A stretch of DNA of 64,000 nucleotides from Stramonita haemastoma (GCA_030674155.1 CM060318.1:82837196-82901195); one strand, 5' to 3'; positions 35,598 through 46,056 are shown, counted from the first letter of the stretch. Notes: generated by a model from the sequence alone, not told the origin. Numbers and translations are program-made.

Positions 35598-36101
35598 CTG
35601 GTGGACACACAGACATAGAGAGTGAGAGACAAAAAGAAAAACGGCCAACTAAAATGATTCCACGGTTATACAAACATGTACAGTCACAGATTTAAATAAC
35701 CATAAGTACCTATTAACACAAACCCACTTGCTTTAAGACATCTTCAAGATCTTTTCAATTCATGTAAAAAAAATTTTTTTTTTAAATGAATGCCGATTCA
35801 ATTATCCTCAAAATAAAAGTGTAAATACATAATAAAATTCATCAATGACAAATGCTTAGCATGACTTGTACTCTCTATGGTAGCAAAAAAAATCTTTTAA
35901 AGCCAGAGTGTGCATAAAGGTACAGCAGATTCTTAGGACAGACAAAAAAAGCTATTTATGCAACCTGCTCCCTCACAGGAGTCTTTAAAGTCTGTGTGAT
36001 TCTTAAATATATTGTACGAGAAAGTACACATGTTCTTCAAACTCTCAGAAACATTTACTTGTGCAACCCTTCAAAACAACAACAGATGGCACTGGTACTA
36101 C

Positions 36102-36676
36102 CTTATTGAGTGCTTCCACTTGCTCGGGCTGCATCCTCAGGCATTGAAGTACCTAGGACGGGAACAGTCTTCCAGGGTCTTCTTTTCTATTGGGTCCAGC
36201 AGGGTGTAGTCTTGCAGGGTGTTTTCTTCCAATCTGTCAATGTTTACAGTGTTTTGCAGGCTGTCATATTGCAGTGTTATTTTCCTGGGTGTCATCTTGT
36301 GTGTAGGAGGGTGTAGTCTTACAGGCTGTCATCTTTAATGATGTCCTCTTCCATTGTCTCTGGCAGGGTGTAGTCTTGAAAGGTGTCATCTTCCAGGCTG
36401 CAGTCTTCTATTGTGTCCAGCAGGATGTACTCTGGCAGGGTGTAGTCATGCAGAATATTGTCTTTTATGGTATGGAGCAGGGTGTCGTCTTGCAGGGTGT
36501 CAACTTCCATGGTGTTGTCTTAGGTGTCTTGCAGGGTGTCGTCTTCTCTGGTGTCCATAAGGGTGTAGTCTTGTTAGGTGTCGTCTTCCATGCCGTCTTG
36601 CAGGATTTGGTCTTGTAGGGTGTAGTCTTGCAGGATGTAGTCTTGGAGGCTGTAGTCTTGCAGGCTGTAGTCTGGT
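36102..36676 (-). other. Exon-like unit I (type I)
   Basis: Acceptor CCACCAG|ACCAGAC, donor AATAAG|GTAGTACC (weak). The 51-nt end reads VLQCLRMQPEQVEALNK, sharing LNK with unit E. The body lacks one 57-nt repeat present in most units. Confidence 0.65.
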
Positions 36677-37200
36677 CTGGTGGACACACATACACCGAAT
36701 GAGTTACACATACACAGAGAGTGCGAGACAAATAGAGAAACAACCTACTAAAATGATTCAACGGTTATACAAACATGTACAGACACAGATTTAAATAGCC
36801 ATAAGCACACTACAAACATAAACTCACTTATATCCTTCTTGATATTAAAATCTTATGCTTTAAGATGTCTTCAGAGTCTTTTCAATTCATAATGCCTACT
36901 CCCTTATCCTCAAAATAAATGAGTTATTATCAATAAAATTAATCAATGACAAACTCTTAGCATGACCTGTGCTGTGTATGGTAGGGGAAAAAATCTTTTA
37001 AAGCCAGAGTGTGCATAAAAGTACAGCCAGGTTCTTGACACAAAAAAATCTAATTATGCAACCTGCTCCCTCACAGAAGTCTCTAAAGTCTCTGTGATTC
37101 TTAAATATATTGTACGAGAAAGTACACATGTTCTTCAAACTCTCAGAAAAGTATCTTGTGCAACCCCCAAAAACAACAACAGATGACATTATGAACATAC

Positions 37201-37790
37201 CTTATTGGGTCCTTCCACTTGCTCATGCCGCATCCTCAGGCATTGAAGTACCTAGGACGGGAACAGTCTTCCAGGGTCTTCTTTTCTATGGTGTCCAGCA
37301 GGGTGTAGTCTTGCAAGGTGTTGTCTTCCAATCTGTCAATGTTTATGGTGTTTTGCAGGCTGTCGAATTGCAGAGTGTTGTTTCCAGGGTGTCGTCTTGT
37401 ATTGTGTAGGAAGGTGTAGTCTTACAGGTTGTCATCTTTAATGATGTCCTCTTCATTGTCTCTGGTAGGGTGTAGTCTTGAAGGGTGTCATCTTCCAGGC
37501 TGTTGTCTTCTATTGTGTCCAGCAGTCTGTCGTCTTGCAGGCTGTCATTTTCCAAGCTGCAGTCTTCTATGGTGTGTAGCAGGATGTACTCTTGCAGGGT
37601 GTAGTCATGCAGAATATTGTCTTTTATGGTATGGAGCAGGGTGTAGTCTTGAAGGGTGTCATCTTCCATGGTGTCATCTTTGTTGTCTTGCAGGGAGTCG
37701 TCTTGTCTGGTGTCCATCAGGGTGTAGTCTTGTCAGGTGTCATCTTCCATGCTGTCTTGCAGGATTTAGTCTTGCAGGCTGTAGTCTGGT
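37201..37790 (-). other. Exon-like unit J (type I, longest acidic frame)
   Basis: Both splice signals intact. The minus frame 37343-37717 keeps about 85 codons of regular repeats: LLDTIEDNSLEDDTLQDYT, DCSLENDSLQDDRLL and NILHDYTLQEYILLHT are all visible. A one-base deletion near 37455 then shifts the frame. Next to the acceptor the shared stop (ACC TGA CAA) and a TAA occur. Confidence 0.7.
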
Positions 37791-38310
37791 CTGGTGGACA
37801 CACATACACAGAATGAGTCACACACACATAGACAGAGAGTGAGAGACAAAAAGAGAAACAGCCAACTAAAATGATTCAACGGTTATACAAACATGTACAG
37901 GCACAGATTTAAATAGCCATAAGTACATTACAAACACAAACTCATGAATATCCTTCTAGATAATAAAATCTTATGCTTTTAGATATCTTCAATATCTTTT
38001 TAATTCATGTAAAGAAAAACACATGAATGCCTATTCCATTATCTTTGAAATAAACGAGTAAATAAATAAATTTTAAAAATCAATAAAATTAATCAATGAC
38101 AAACTATTAGCATGACCTCTACTCTCTATGGTAGGATAAAAAAATCTTCTAAAGCCTAAGTGTGCATAAAGGTATAGCCAGGTTCTTAGGACAGAAAAAA
38201 AAAAATGATGCAGCCTGCTTCCTAACAGGAGACTTTGAATTTTCAGTGATTCTACACGTTCTTAAAAATCTCAGAAAAATTACTTGTGCAACCCCCCAAA
38301 ATAACAACAG

Positions 38311-38847
38311 GTGGCACTATGTACATGCCTTATTGGGTGCTTCTGCTTGCTCGTGCTGCATCCTCAGGCATTGAAGTACCTAGGACGGGAACAGTCTTCC
38401 AGGGTCTTTGTTTCTGTGGTTTCCAGCAGGGTGTTGTCTTCCTATCTGTCAATGTCTCTGGCAGGGTGTAGTCTTGAAAGGTGTCATCTTCCAGGCTGTT
38501 GTCTTCTATTGTGTCCAGCAGTCTGTCGTCTTGCAGGCTGTCATTTTCCAAGCTGCAGTCTTCTATGGTGTGTAGCAGGATGTACTCTTGCAGGCTATAG
38601 TCATGCAGAAAATTGTCTTTTATGGTATGGAGCAGGGTGTAGACTTGAAGGGTGTCTTCCATGGTATTGTCTTAGGTGTCTTGCAGAGTGTCGTCTTCTC
38701 TGGTGTCCATCAGGATGTAGTCTTGTCAGGTGTCGTCTTCCATGCTGTCTTGCAGGATGTTGTCTTCTCAGGTGTCGTCTTGCAGGATATTGTCTTCTAT
38801 GTTGTCCAGCAGGCTGTAGTCTTGCAGGCTGTGGTCTTGTCTGGTGA
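38311..38847 (+). CDS. Plus-strand Cys-rich ORF across unit K, doubtful
   Basis: A 178-codon frame starts MALCTCLIGCFCLLVL, which looks like a signal peptide. It continues as repeats with Cys about every fifth residue (LAGCSLERCHLPGCCLLLCP) and ends soon after AGCGLVW. Five-residue spacing follows simply from the 15-nt repeat. Other units are interrupted on this strand, there is no sensible plus-strand splice context, and the start codon region is not conserved (MTL or MNI elsewhere). I regard it as fortuitous, but it is the longest low-stop frame over a whole unit. Confidence 0.12.
   Translation: MALCTCLIGCFCLLVLHPQALKYLGREQSSRVFVSVVSSRVLSSYLSMSLAGCSLERCHLPGCCLLLCPAVCRLAGCHFPSCSLLWCVAGCTLAGYSHAENCLLWYGAGCRLEGCLPWYCLRCLAECRLLWCPSGCSLVRCRLPCCLAGCCLLRCRLAGYCLLCCPAGCSLAGCGLVW
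38329..38840 (-). other. Exon-like unit K (type I, GC donor)
   Basis: Acceptor TTCACCAG, donor AATAAG|GCATGT as in unit D. A deletion joins the left and right parts of the body, and as a side effect the plus strand is open across the whole unit. The 51-nt end reads VLQCLRMQHEQAEAPNK. Confidence 0.65.
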
Positions 38848-39403
38848 ACACACACATACACAGAATGAGTCACACATACACAGACATAGAGAGTGAGAGA
38901 CAAAAAGAGATACAGCCTACTAAAATGATTCAATGGTTACACAAACATGTACAGGCACAGATTTCAATAGCCATAAGTACACTATTAACACAAACCCACA
39001 TATATCCTTCTGGAAATTAAAATCTTATGCTTTTAGACATCTCAAGATCTTTTCAATTCACGTAAAAAAAAAAAAAAAAACCCACATGAATGCCTTTCTA
39101 TTATCCTCAAAATAAATGTGTAAATAAATAAATCAATAAAATTCATCAATGACAAACGCTTAGCATGACTTGTACTCTCTATGGTAGGATAAAAAAATCT
39201 TTTAAAGCCAGAGTGTGCATAAATGTACAGTAGACTCTTGGGACAAAAAAAGTTAATTATGCAGCCTGTTCCCTCCCAGGAGTCTTTAAAGTTTCTGTGA
39301 CTCAAATATATTGTATGAGAAAGTACACATGCTCTTCAAACTCTCAGAAAAATTTACTTGCGCAACCCCTCAAATCAACAAACAGATGACATTATCAACA
39401 CAC

Positions 39404-39804
39404 CTTATTGGGTGCTTCCACTTGCTCGGGCCGCATCCTCAGGCATTGAAGTACCTAGGACGGGAACAGTCTTCCAGGGTCTTCTTTTCTGTGGTGTCCA
39501 GCAGGGTGTAGTCTTGGAAGGTGTTATATTTCAAGCTGCCATTATATATGACGTCTTGCAGAGTGTAGTATGGCAGTGTGTCATCTTCCAGTGTGTCGTC
39601 TTGTGTTGTGTCTGGAAGGGTGTAGTCTTGAGGGGTGTCAGCTTTCAGATTATCTTCTTCCTTTTCTATTGTGTCCATCAGGTTTGTCATCTTGCAGGAT
39701 GCCATCTTTCATGCTGTCATCTTCTACGTTGACTTGCAGGGTTTAGTCTTGCAGGATACTCTCTTCTATTGTGTCCAGCAGGTTGAAGTCTTGTATGACG
39801 ATTT
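39404..39804 (-). other. Exon-like unit L (type II)
   Basis: Acceptor CTCCATAG|AAATCGTC, donor AATAAG|GTGTGT. The body reads LMDTIEKEEDNLKADTPQDY with TLPDTTQDDTLEDDTLPYYT, one of the clearer acidic runs. The 51-nt end reads VLQCLRMRPEQVEAPNK. Confidence 0.65.
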
Positions 39805-40442
39805 CTATGGAGGACACACACACACACACACACAGATTGGGATACACATACACATATATATGTGACTATATCACCAAACAGTGACGGACATTAAACAAAA
39901 CAAAACAAAACATATACACAGGCACAGAGAGACAGAAAGAGAAACAGTCAACTAAACAATTTAACAGTTACACAAACACGTTCAGGCACACATTTAAATA
40001 GCCACAAGTACCTCTAAGCACACCCTTGCATCCTTCTTCTAACTCAACACATCACCCTATTTTCAAATCAAAAAGCACTGTTCTGGTCAAAGAAATATTT
40101 TAACATACACAGCAAGGTCCAATACTTGTGCATGTTATTGAAGAATGAAAAGCAATGCTTTTAGATATCTTCAAACTGTTTATATCAATGGCAAACTCTT
40201 ACCATGAACTCGCTCTCCACTGAAGAAGAAAAAAATCCTTTAAAGCCAAAGTATGCACTTTTATAGCCACGTTTGTTAGGGAAAAAAGAAAGGCTATTTA
40301 CGTGAACTGTTCACATACACGGAAATTTAAACTCTCAGTGATTATTAAATACATTCTGTGACAAAGTATGCATGTTCTCATAATCTCTCAGAATATTAAG
40401 CTGTGGAACGCCTGACAACAACACATGACATTATGAACGTAC

Positions 40443-41026
40443 CTTATTGGGTGCTTCCACTTGCTCGGGCCGCATCCTCAGGCATTGAAGTGCCTAGGAC
40501 GGGAACAGTCTTCCAGGGTATTCTTTTCTGTGGTGTCCAGCAGGATGTAGTCGTGAAGGGTGTTGTCTTCCAATCTGTCAATGTATATGGTGTTTTGCAG
40601 GTTGTCATTTTCCAGGGTGTCATCTTGTATTGTGTTTAGGAAGGTGTAGTCTTATATCTTTAATGGTGTCCTCTTCCATTATCTCTGGCAGGGTGTAGTC
40701 TTGAAGGGTGTCACTTCCAGGCTGTTGTCTTCTATTGTGTCCAGCGGTCTGTCGTCTTGCAGACTGCCATTTTCCAAACTGCAGTATTCTATGGTGTCTT
40801 GCAGCATGTACTCTTGCAGGGTGTAGTCATGCAGAATATTGTCTTTTATGGTATGGAGTAGGGTGTAGACTTGAAGGGTGTCGTCTTCCATGGTGTCCCT
40901 CAGGGTGTAGTCTTGTTAGGTGTCGTCTTCCATGCTGTCTTGCAGGATTAAGTCTTGTAGTCTTCCATGCTGTCTTGCAGGATGTTGTCTTTGGCGAGGA
41001 TGTTGTCTTGCAGGCTGTAGTCTTGT
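40443..41026 (-). other. Exon-like unit M (type I)
   Basis: Acceptor CCACCAG, donor AATAAG|GTACGT. The inner CCTAG|GTACTT site is CCTAG|GCACTT here. The acidic frame is open at 40679-40891. The right intron contains the insertion at 41426-41692. Confidence 0.65.
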
Positions 41027-41425
41027 CTGGTGGACACACATACACAGAATGAGTCACGCATACACAGACACAGTGAGACTGAGGGACAAAAAGAGAAACA
41101 ACCAACTAAAAAGATTCAACTGTTACACAAACATGTACATGCACATATTTAAATAGCTCTAAGTACACTACAAACACAAACTCACTTCTATCCTTCTTGT
41201 TTTTAAAATCTTATGCTTTTATACATCTTCAAAATCTTTTCAATTCATGTAAAAAACACATGAACGCCTATTCCATTATCCTTGAAATAAAAGAGTAAAT
41301 AAATAAAGCAATAAATCAATAACATTCATCAATGACAAACTCTTAGAATGACTTGTACTCTCTATGGTAGGATAAAAACAAATTCTAAAGCCAGAGTGTA
41401 CATAAACTTATAACCAGGTACTTAG

Positions 41426-41692
41426 TGTGATGGGGTTGTAAGTAGATTATTTCCCATACGATCAGAGCCTGTCGTAGCGTTGCGTTACTAGATACGGGAC
41501 ACACCAGCCAATTGTGTGATGCTCTGTTTCCTTGCGTGGTGGTCGAAAAGCCTCCATTGCATACACTTCACTTTCATGGTGAACAGTAGAATTTATGCAA
41601 CCTCTTTTTAGAGGTCACATCCTTACTGGCTAGCTGTACCCATATGAGATGATGTGCAGAGATGGGACATCATATATGTCCACTCTGTTACA
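41426..41692. mobile_element. MITE family 2 inserted in an array intron
   Basis: A 267-bp insertion absent from all paralogous introns, which read straight from a CTTAGGACA-type block to CTATTTATGCAACC. Imperfect terminal inverted repeats (TGTGATGGGGTTG and TGTAACAGAGTGG) are flanked by TTAG on the left and TTAA on the right, suggesting a 3-4 bp TTA-type target duplication. No coding capacity. Confidence 0.75.
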
Positions 41693-41858
41693 TTAAGGAA
41701 AAAACTATTTATGCAACCTGCTCCCTCACAAGAGACTTTAAACTCTCAGTGATTCTTGAATATATTGTATGAGAAAGTACACATGTTCTTCAAACTCTCA
41801 GAAAATTTACTTGTGCAACCCCCACAAACAACAACAACAGATGACATTATCAACACAC

Positions 41859-42488
41859 CTTATTGGGTGCTTCCACTTGCTCGGGCCGCATCCTCAGGCA
41901 TTGAAGTACCTAGGACGGGAACAGTCTTCCAGGGTCTTCTTTTCTGTGGTGTCCAGCAGGATGTAGTCGTGAAGGGTGTTGTCTTCCAATCTGTCAATGT
42001 ATATGGTGTTTTGCAGGTTGTCATTTTCCAGGGTGTCATCTTGTATTGTGTTTAGGAAGGTGTAGTCTTACAGGTTGTCATCTTTAATGATGTCCTCTTC
42101 CATTGTCTCTGGCAGGGTGAAGTCTTAAAGGGTTTCATTTTCCAGGCTGTCATCTTTTGTGTCCAGATGGGTGTCATCTTGCAGGTTGTTTTCTATTGCA
42201 TCCAGCAGTCTGTCGTCTTGCAGGCTGTCATTTTCCAAGCTGCAGTCTTCTATGGAGTCTAGCAGGATGTACTCTGGCAGGGTGTAGTCATGCAGAATAT
42301 TGTCTTTTATGGTATGGAGCAGGGCGTAGTCTTGCATGGTGTCATCTTCCATGGTGTCATCTTTGTTGTCTTGCAGGGTGTCGTCTTCTCTGGTATTCAT
42401 CAGGGTGTAGTCTTGTTATGTGTCGTCTTCCACGCTGTCTTGCAGGATTTAGTCTTGCAGGCTGTAGTCTCGCAGGCTGTAATCTTGT
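41859..42488 (-). other. Exon-like unit N (type I)
   Basis: Acceptor TTCACCAG, donor AATAAG|GTGTGT. The acidic frame is open for about 90 codons at 42125-42400 (including DCSLENDSLQDDRLLDAIEN). The 51-nt end reads VLQCLRMRPEQVEAPNK. Confidence 0.65.
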
Positions 42489-43057
42489 CTGGTGAACACA
42501 CATACACAGAATGAGTCACACATACACAGAGAGTGAGAGACAAAAAGAGAAACAGCCAACTAAAAAGAGTCAACGGTTACACAAACATGTACAGGCACAG
42601 ATTTAAATAGCCATAAGTACACTACAAACACAAACTCACTCATATCCTTCTTGACATTAAAATCTTATGCTTTTATACATCTTCAAAATCTTTTCAGTTC
42701 ATGTAAAAAAAAATTTTAATCCACATAAATGCCTATGTCTATTCTATTATCCTTAATGTAAAAGAGTAAATAATCAAAATTTATCAATGACAAACTCTTA
42801 GCATGACCTGTACTCTCCATGGAAGGAGAAGAAATCTTCTAAATCCAGAGTATGCATAAAGTTATAGCAGCCAGGCTCTTAGGACAAAAAAAGAAGCTAT
42901 TTATTTAACCTGCTCCCTCACAAGAGGCTTTCAACTCTAAGTGATTCTTAAATATATTGTATGAGAAATTACACATGTTCTTAAAACTCTCAGAAATTTA
43001 ACTTGTGCACCCCCCCTCCATAAAAACAAACAACAACAGATGAAATTATGAATGTAC

Positions 43058-43227
43058 CTTATTGGGTGTTTCTACTTGCTCATGCCGCATCCTCAGGCTT
43101 TGAAGTACCTAGGGTGGGCAGGAACAGTCTTCCAGCGTCTTCTTTTCTATGATGTTTTGCAAGGTTTTGTCTTCCAGGATGCTGTCCTCTATGGCGTTGA
43201 CCAGGCTCAAGTCGTGCATGATGTTTC
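43058..43227 (-). other. Exon-like unit O (type II, short)
   Basis: Acceptor CTCCATAG|GAAACATC, donor AATAAG|GTACAT. The body reads IMHDLSLVNAIEDSILEDKT then LQNIIEKKTLEDCSCPP. The 51-nt end reads VLQSLRMRHEQVETPNK, with the Cys replaced by Ser. Confidence 0.65.
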
Positions 43228-43805
43228 CTATGGAGGACACACACACAGATTGAGGCACACATACATGACACAGATAGACAAAAAGAGAAACAGCCAACTG
43301 AGCACAACAGTTACACAAAAAAATACAGGCATACATTTAAATAGTCATATGTAGCCTACACACATACTTGCATTTTTCCCCAACTCAACACATAACCCTA
43401 TTTTCAAAATATTTAAAAGCACTATTCTGGTAAAAGAAACATTTTAGCAAACATAGCAAGGTCTAATAGTTGTGCACGTCATTGATGCAAGTCAAGTACC
43501 AATGTTGATATTAAACTCGTATGCTTTTAGATATATCTTTAAACTGTTCTCATCAATAACAAACTCTCAGTATGACCTGTACTCTCCATGGAAGGAGAAA
43601 AAGTCTTCAAAAGCCAGAGTATGCAGATATTGAGAGCCAGGTTCTTGAGAAAAAAGAAAGGCTATTTATGCAAATTATTCACTTAGGATACTTTAAAGTC
43701 TCAATTATTCTTAAATATATTGTTTGAGAAAGTAAGCATGTTCTAGAAAATTCTCAGAGTACTAAGCTGTGCAACCCCCAACAAAAACAGACAATCTGAA
43801 CATAC

Positions 43806-44302
43806 CTTATTGGGTGCTTCCACTTGCTCGTGCCACATCCTCAGGCACTGAAGAACCTAGGATGGGAACAGTCTTCCAGGGAATTCTTATCTATGGTGTT
43901 CAGCAGGCTGTAGTCTTGCAGAGTGTTATCTTCCAAGCTGCTGTTACATATGACGTCTTGCAGGGTGTAGACTTGTAGGATGTCTTCCGGGAGATCGCCT
44001 TGTATTGTGTCCAGCAGGTGTAGTCTTATGGGGGTGTCACTTTTCAGGCTGTCTTCTTCCACTGTATCCTGCAGGGTGTAATCTTAAAGTCATTTTTCAA
44101 GCTGTCCTCCTCTATTCTGTCCAGCAGGGTGTAGTCTTGCAGGTTGTCATTTTCCATGTTGTCTTATTCATTGTAGTGCACTGTGTCATTTTCTGTTGTA
44201 TTGAACAGGATGTAGTCTTGCAGGTTGTCATCTTTCAACTGTTGTCTTCTATGGTGACTTGCAAGGTGTAGTCTTGTAGGGTGTAGTTTAGCAGGCTATT
44301 TT
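43806..44302 (-). other. Exon-like unit P (diverged)
   Basis: Acceptor CACCATAG|AAAATAGC, donor AATAAG|GTATGT. The body is more diverged than in units A-N and contains extra TTTC-rich changes. The inner site is CCTAG|GTTCTT. The intron to its left is type II-like. Confidence 0.6.
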
Positions 44303-45440
44303 CTATGGTGGACAAGAATTAACATCTATTTTGCTAAAACAGTCACCCTCCTCTTTTACAAAACAAAACATGCTTGCCCACTCCCTATTCTTGCCCTCAC
44401 ACTAACAGACAACTTAGCCATAACTTCTCTTTTGTCCCTTCTCATGTACAGTTACCCATAACACTGCTTCTAACATCCTTTCTCTCTGAAACATCTATAC
44501 TCCTCCACATCTAAAAACACAAGAAAGAAAAAAAGTTTTGTTTCTGTGTTACATCTTGTATCGTGATATCTACCTGCCCTTTGTGTCCACATGTGGGGCC
44601 AGGTTAAGAAATAAAGGTTAGTGTAAAGGTTAGTGTTAGAAATTAGCGTAAGTAATTGGGAAAGGGTTGTCAGTCAGCTGGCTTGTCTGCCTGTATACAT
44701 GCAAGCATGTGGACACAATGGCACATAGACACCATGGTACCTTGCTTTTGAAAAATGGTTTGTAAGGTTTCTTTAAATTCCAAATCACTTGTTCTATTGC
44801 CATAGTTCTTTCTGTTGCTTCATTTATTGGTGAATTTTCTGTAATCATTTTCCAGTTCTAGAATCAGTTTGGTGGTTTCTGGCAGCCTACTCTTCTTCTC
44901 ACATAAGCTGTGGGTCTTTTAAAAAAAAACAAAATTAAGTTAACAAAGGAACAAGCCAAAAAATACAGTTATTTCTTGCATATTTCTTGCATTTCCCCAT
45001 TGCTTCATGACAATTTTCCAGTTCTGAAATTAGAGAATTCCAGCCTACTGCATTTTAGAAAAATTGCATCTGTTTCCAAAAGAAGCCAAGTTGAATCTAT
45101 GTAACAAAAACTAATTATTAGCTTCAAATAAAACCACGTGAGAAAACCCTATTCTTTTATGGAGTAGCCCTTTTTCTATTCCTACTTACTTAGCCATATG
45201 TATATCCTACCCCTTCCTCTTAACTGACAAAAGAACCTAGCAGATAAAGAAAACTAAGGCATTAGCCCAAAATAAGCCATATGCTAAAAAGCTTGCTCTT
45301 TTATTTGCTAGCCTTTCAATTCTATTTCTATTAATCTAGCCACACACAACATGTACCCTCCTTCCAATTATCAGTTTCGCTTTAGTACCTCCTCTACAAA
45401 ATCAATTATGATTCACCTCTTCTCTCCCTAAAAACTTTTT
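44303..45440. other. Unassigned sequence
   Basis: Pyrimidine-rich stretch at 44330-44520, then AT-rich sequence. A short duplicated phrase around TTTTCCAGTTCT lies near 44850 and 45013. No exon, RNA gene or element recognised. Confidence 0.45.
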
Positions 45441-45454
45441 TACATAGACACACA

Positions 45455-45608
45455 CACAAACACAGTGCACACATGTTAAAACCTGTTCCACCTTTTAGAA
45501 GAGTATGCTATTGTGTGCCAATGGGAATGGATGAAAATTTTTTTCTAGAGCACCTGCATTCAGGGACAAGATGTAAAAAACACACGACTGTTTATCCATT
45601 ATCTTTAG
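45455..45608 (+). mobile_element. SINE family 1, 3' fragment
   Basis: GCACACATGTTAAAACCTGT, TTAGAAGAGTATGCTATTG and ACAAGATGTAAAAAACACA, ending in TTATCCATTATCTTTAGGC, match the SINE 3' half. It replaces the 51-nt end and donor of unit Q, so that unit lost its 3' splice context through this insertion. Confidence 0.75.
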
Positions 45609-46056
45609 GCAATGAAGTACAGTACCTAGGGCAAGAAGTCTTCCAGGGTGTTGTTTTTAATTGTGTCCCGGAGGAGGTGCTCTTGTAGGGTCTAATCTAC
45701 CAGGCTTTCATCTCACACTGTGTCTTGCAGGGTGTCTTTTTCCAGGTTGTGGTGATCTGTTGAGTCCAGCAGCGAGTCATCTTTCAGGGTATCTTCTTTC
45801 ATTTTCTTCAGCAGATAGTCTTCTTCAGTCTTGCAGGGTGTTATCATTCATGCTGTCGTTGTATATGGTGTCTTGCTGGCTGTTGTTTTGCAGGGTGTCC
45901 TCTTCCAGGTATAGTCTTATGTTGTGTCCAGGATAGTGAAGTCTTTCATGCTGTTCTCTTCCATCATCTCCAGCAGAGTGTGGTCTTGAAACATGTCATC
46001 TTCCAGGCTGTCATCTTCTACTGTGTCCAGCAGGGTGTTGTCTTGCAGGGTGTTTT
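45609..46056 (-). other. Exon-like unit Q (most diverged, 5'-most)
   Basis: Acceptor TTCTCCATAG|AAAACACC. The minus frame begins ENTLQDNTLLDTVEDDSLED, continues with FQDHTLLEMMEENSMKDFTI and later YLLKKMKEDTLKDDSLLDST, with stops in between. Many differences from units A-N are conservative in this frame (L/F/M, D/E). That favours an originally coding acidic repeat on the minus strand. Confidence 0.6.

Larger units (their letters stand above)
27744..46056 (-). repeat. Tandem array of about 17 exon-intron units
   Basis: Units of about 1.1 kb (type I) or 0.75-0.85 kb (type II), all in the same orientation. On the minus strand each has a T/G-rich stretch, an acceptor (CCACCAG in type I, CTCCATAG in type II), an exon-like body of 15- and 12-nt repeats, TTCCCGTCCTAG, a conserved 51-nt segment and a donor (mostly AATAAG|GTATGT). 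A well-conserved intron of about 300-560 bp follows. Type I introns also hold an old SINE-like tail (CCATTATCCTCGAAATAAA, plus strand). The body reads as 19-residue repeats (IEDNS-LEDDT-LQDYT-LLDT) in one minus frame, but shared stops interrupt it. It could be a decayed repetitive gene, a noncoding transcript, or a gene with unusual splicing. Confidence 0.85.
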
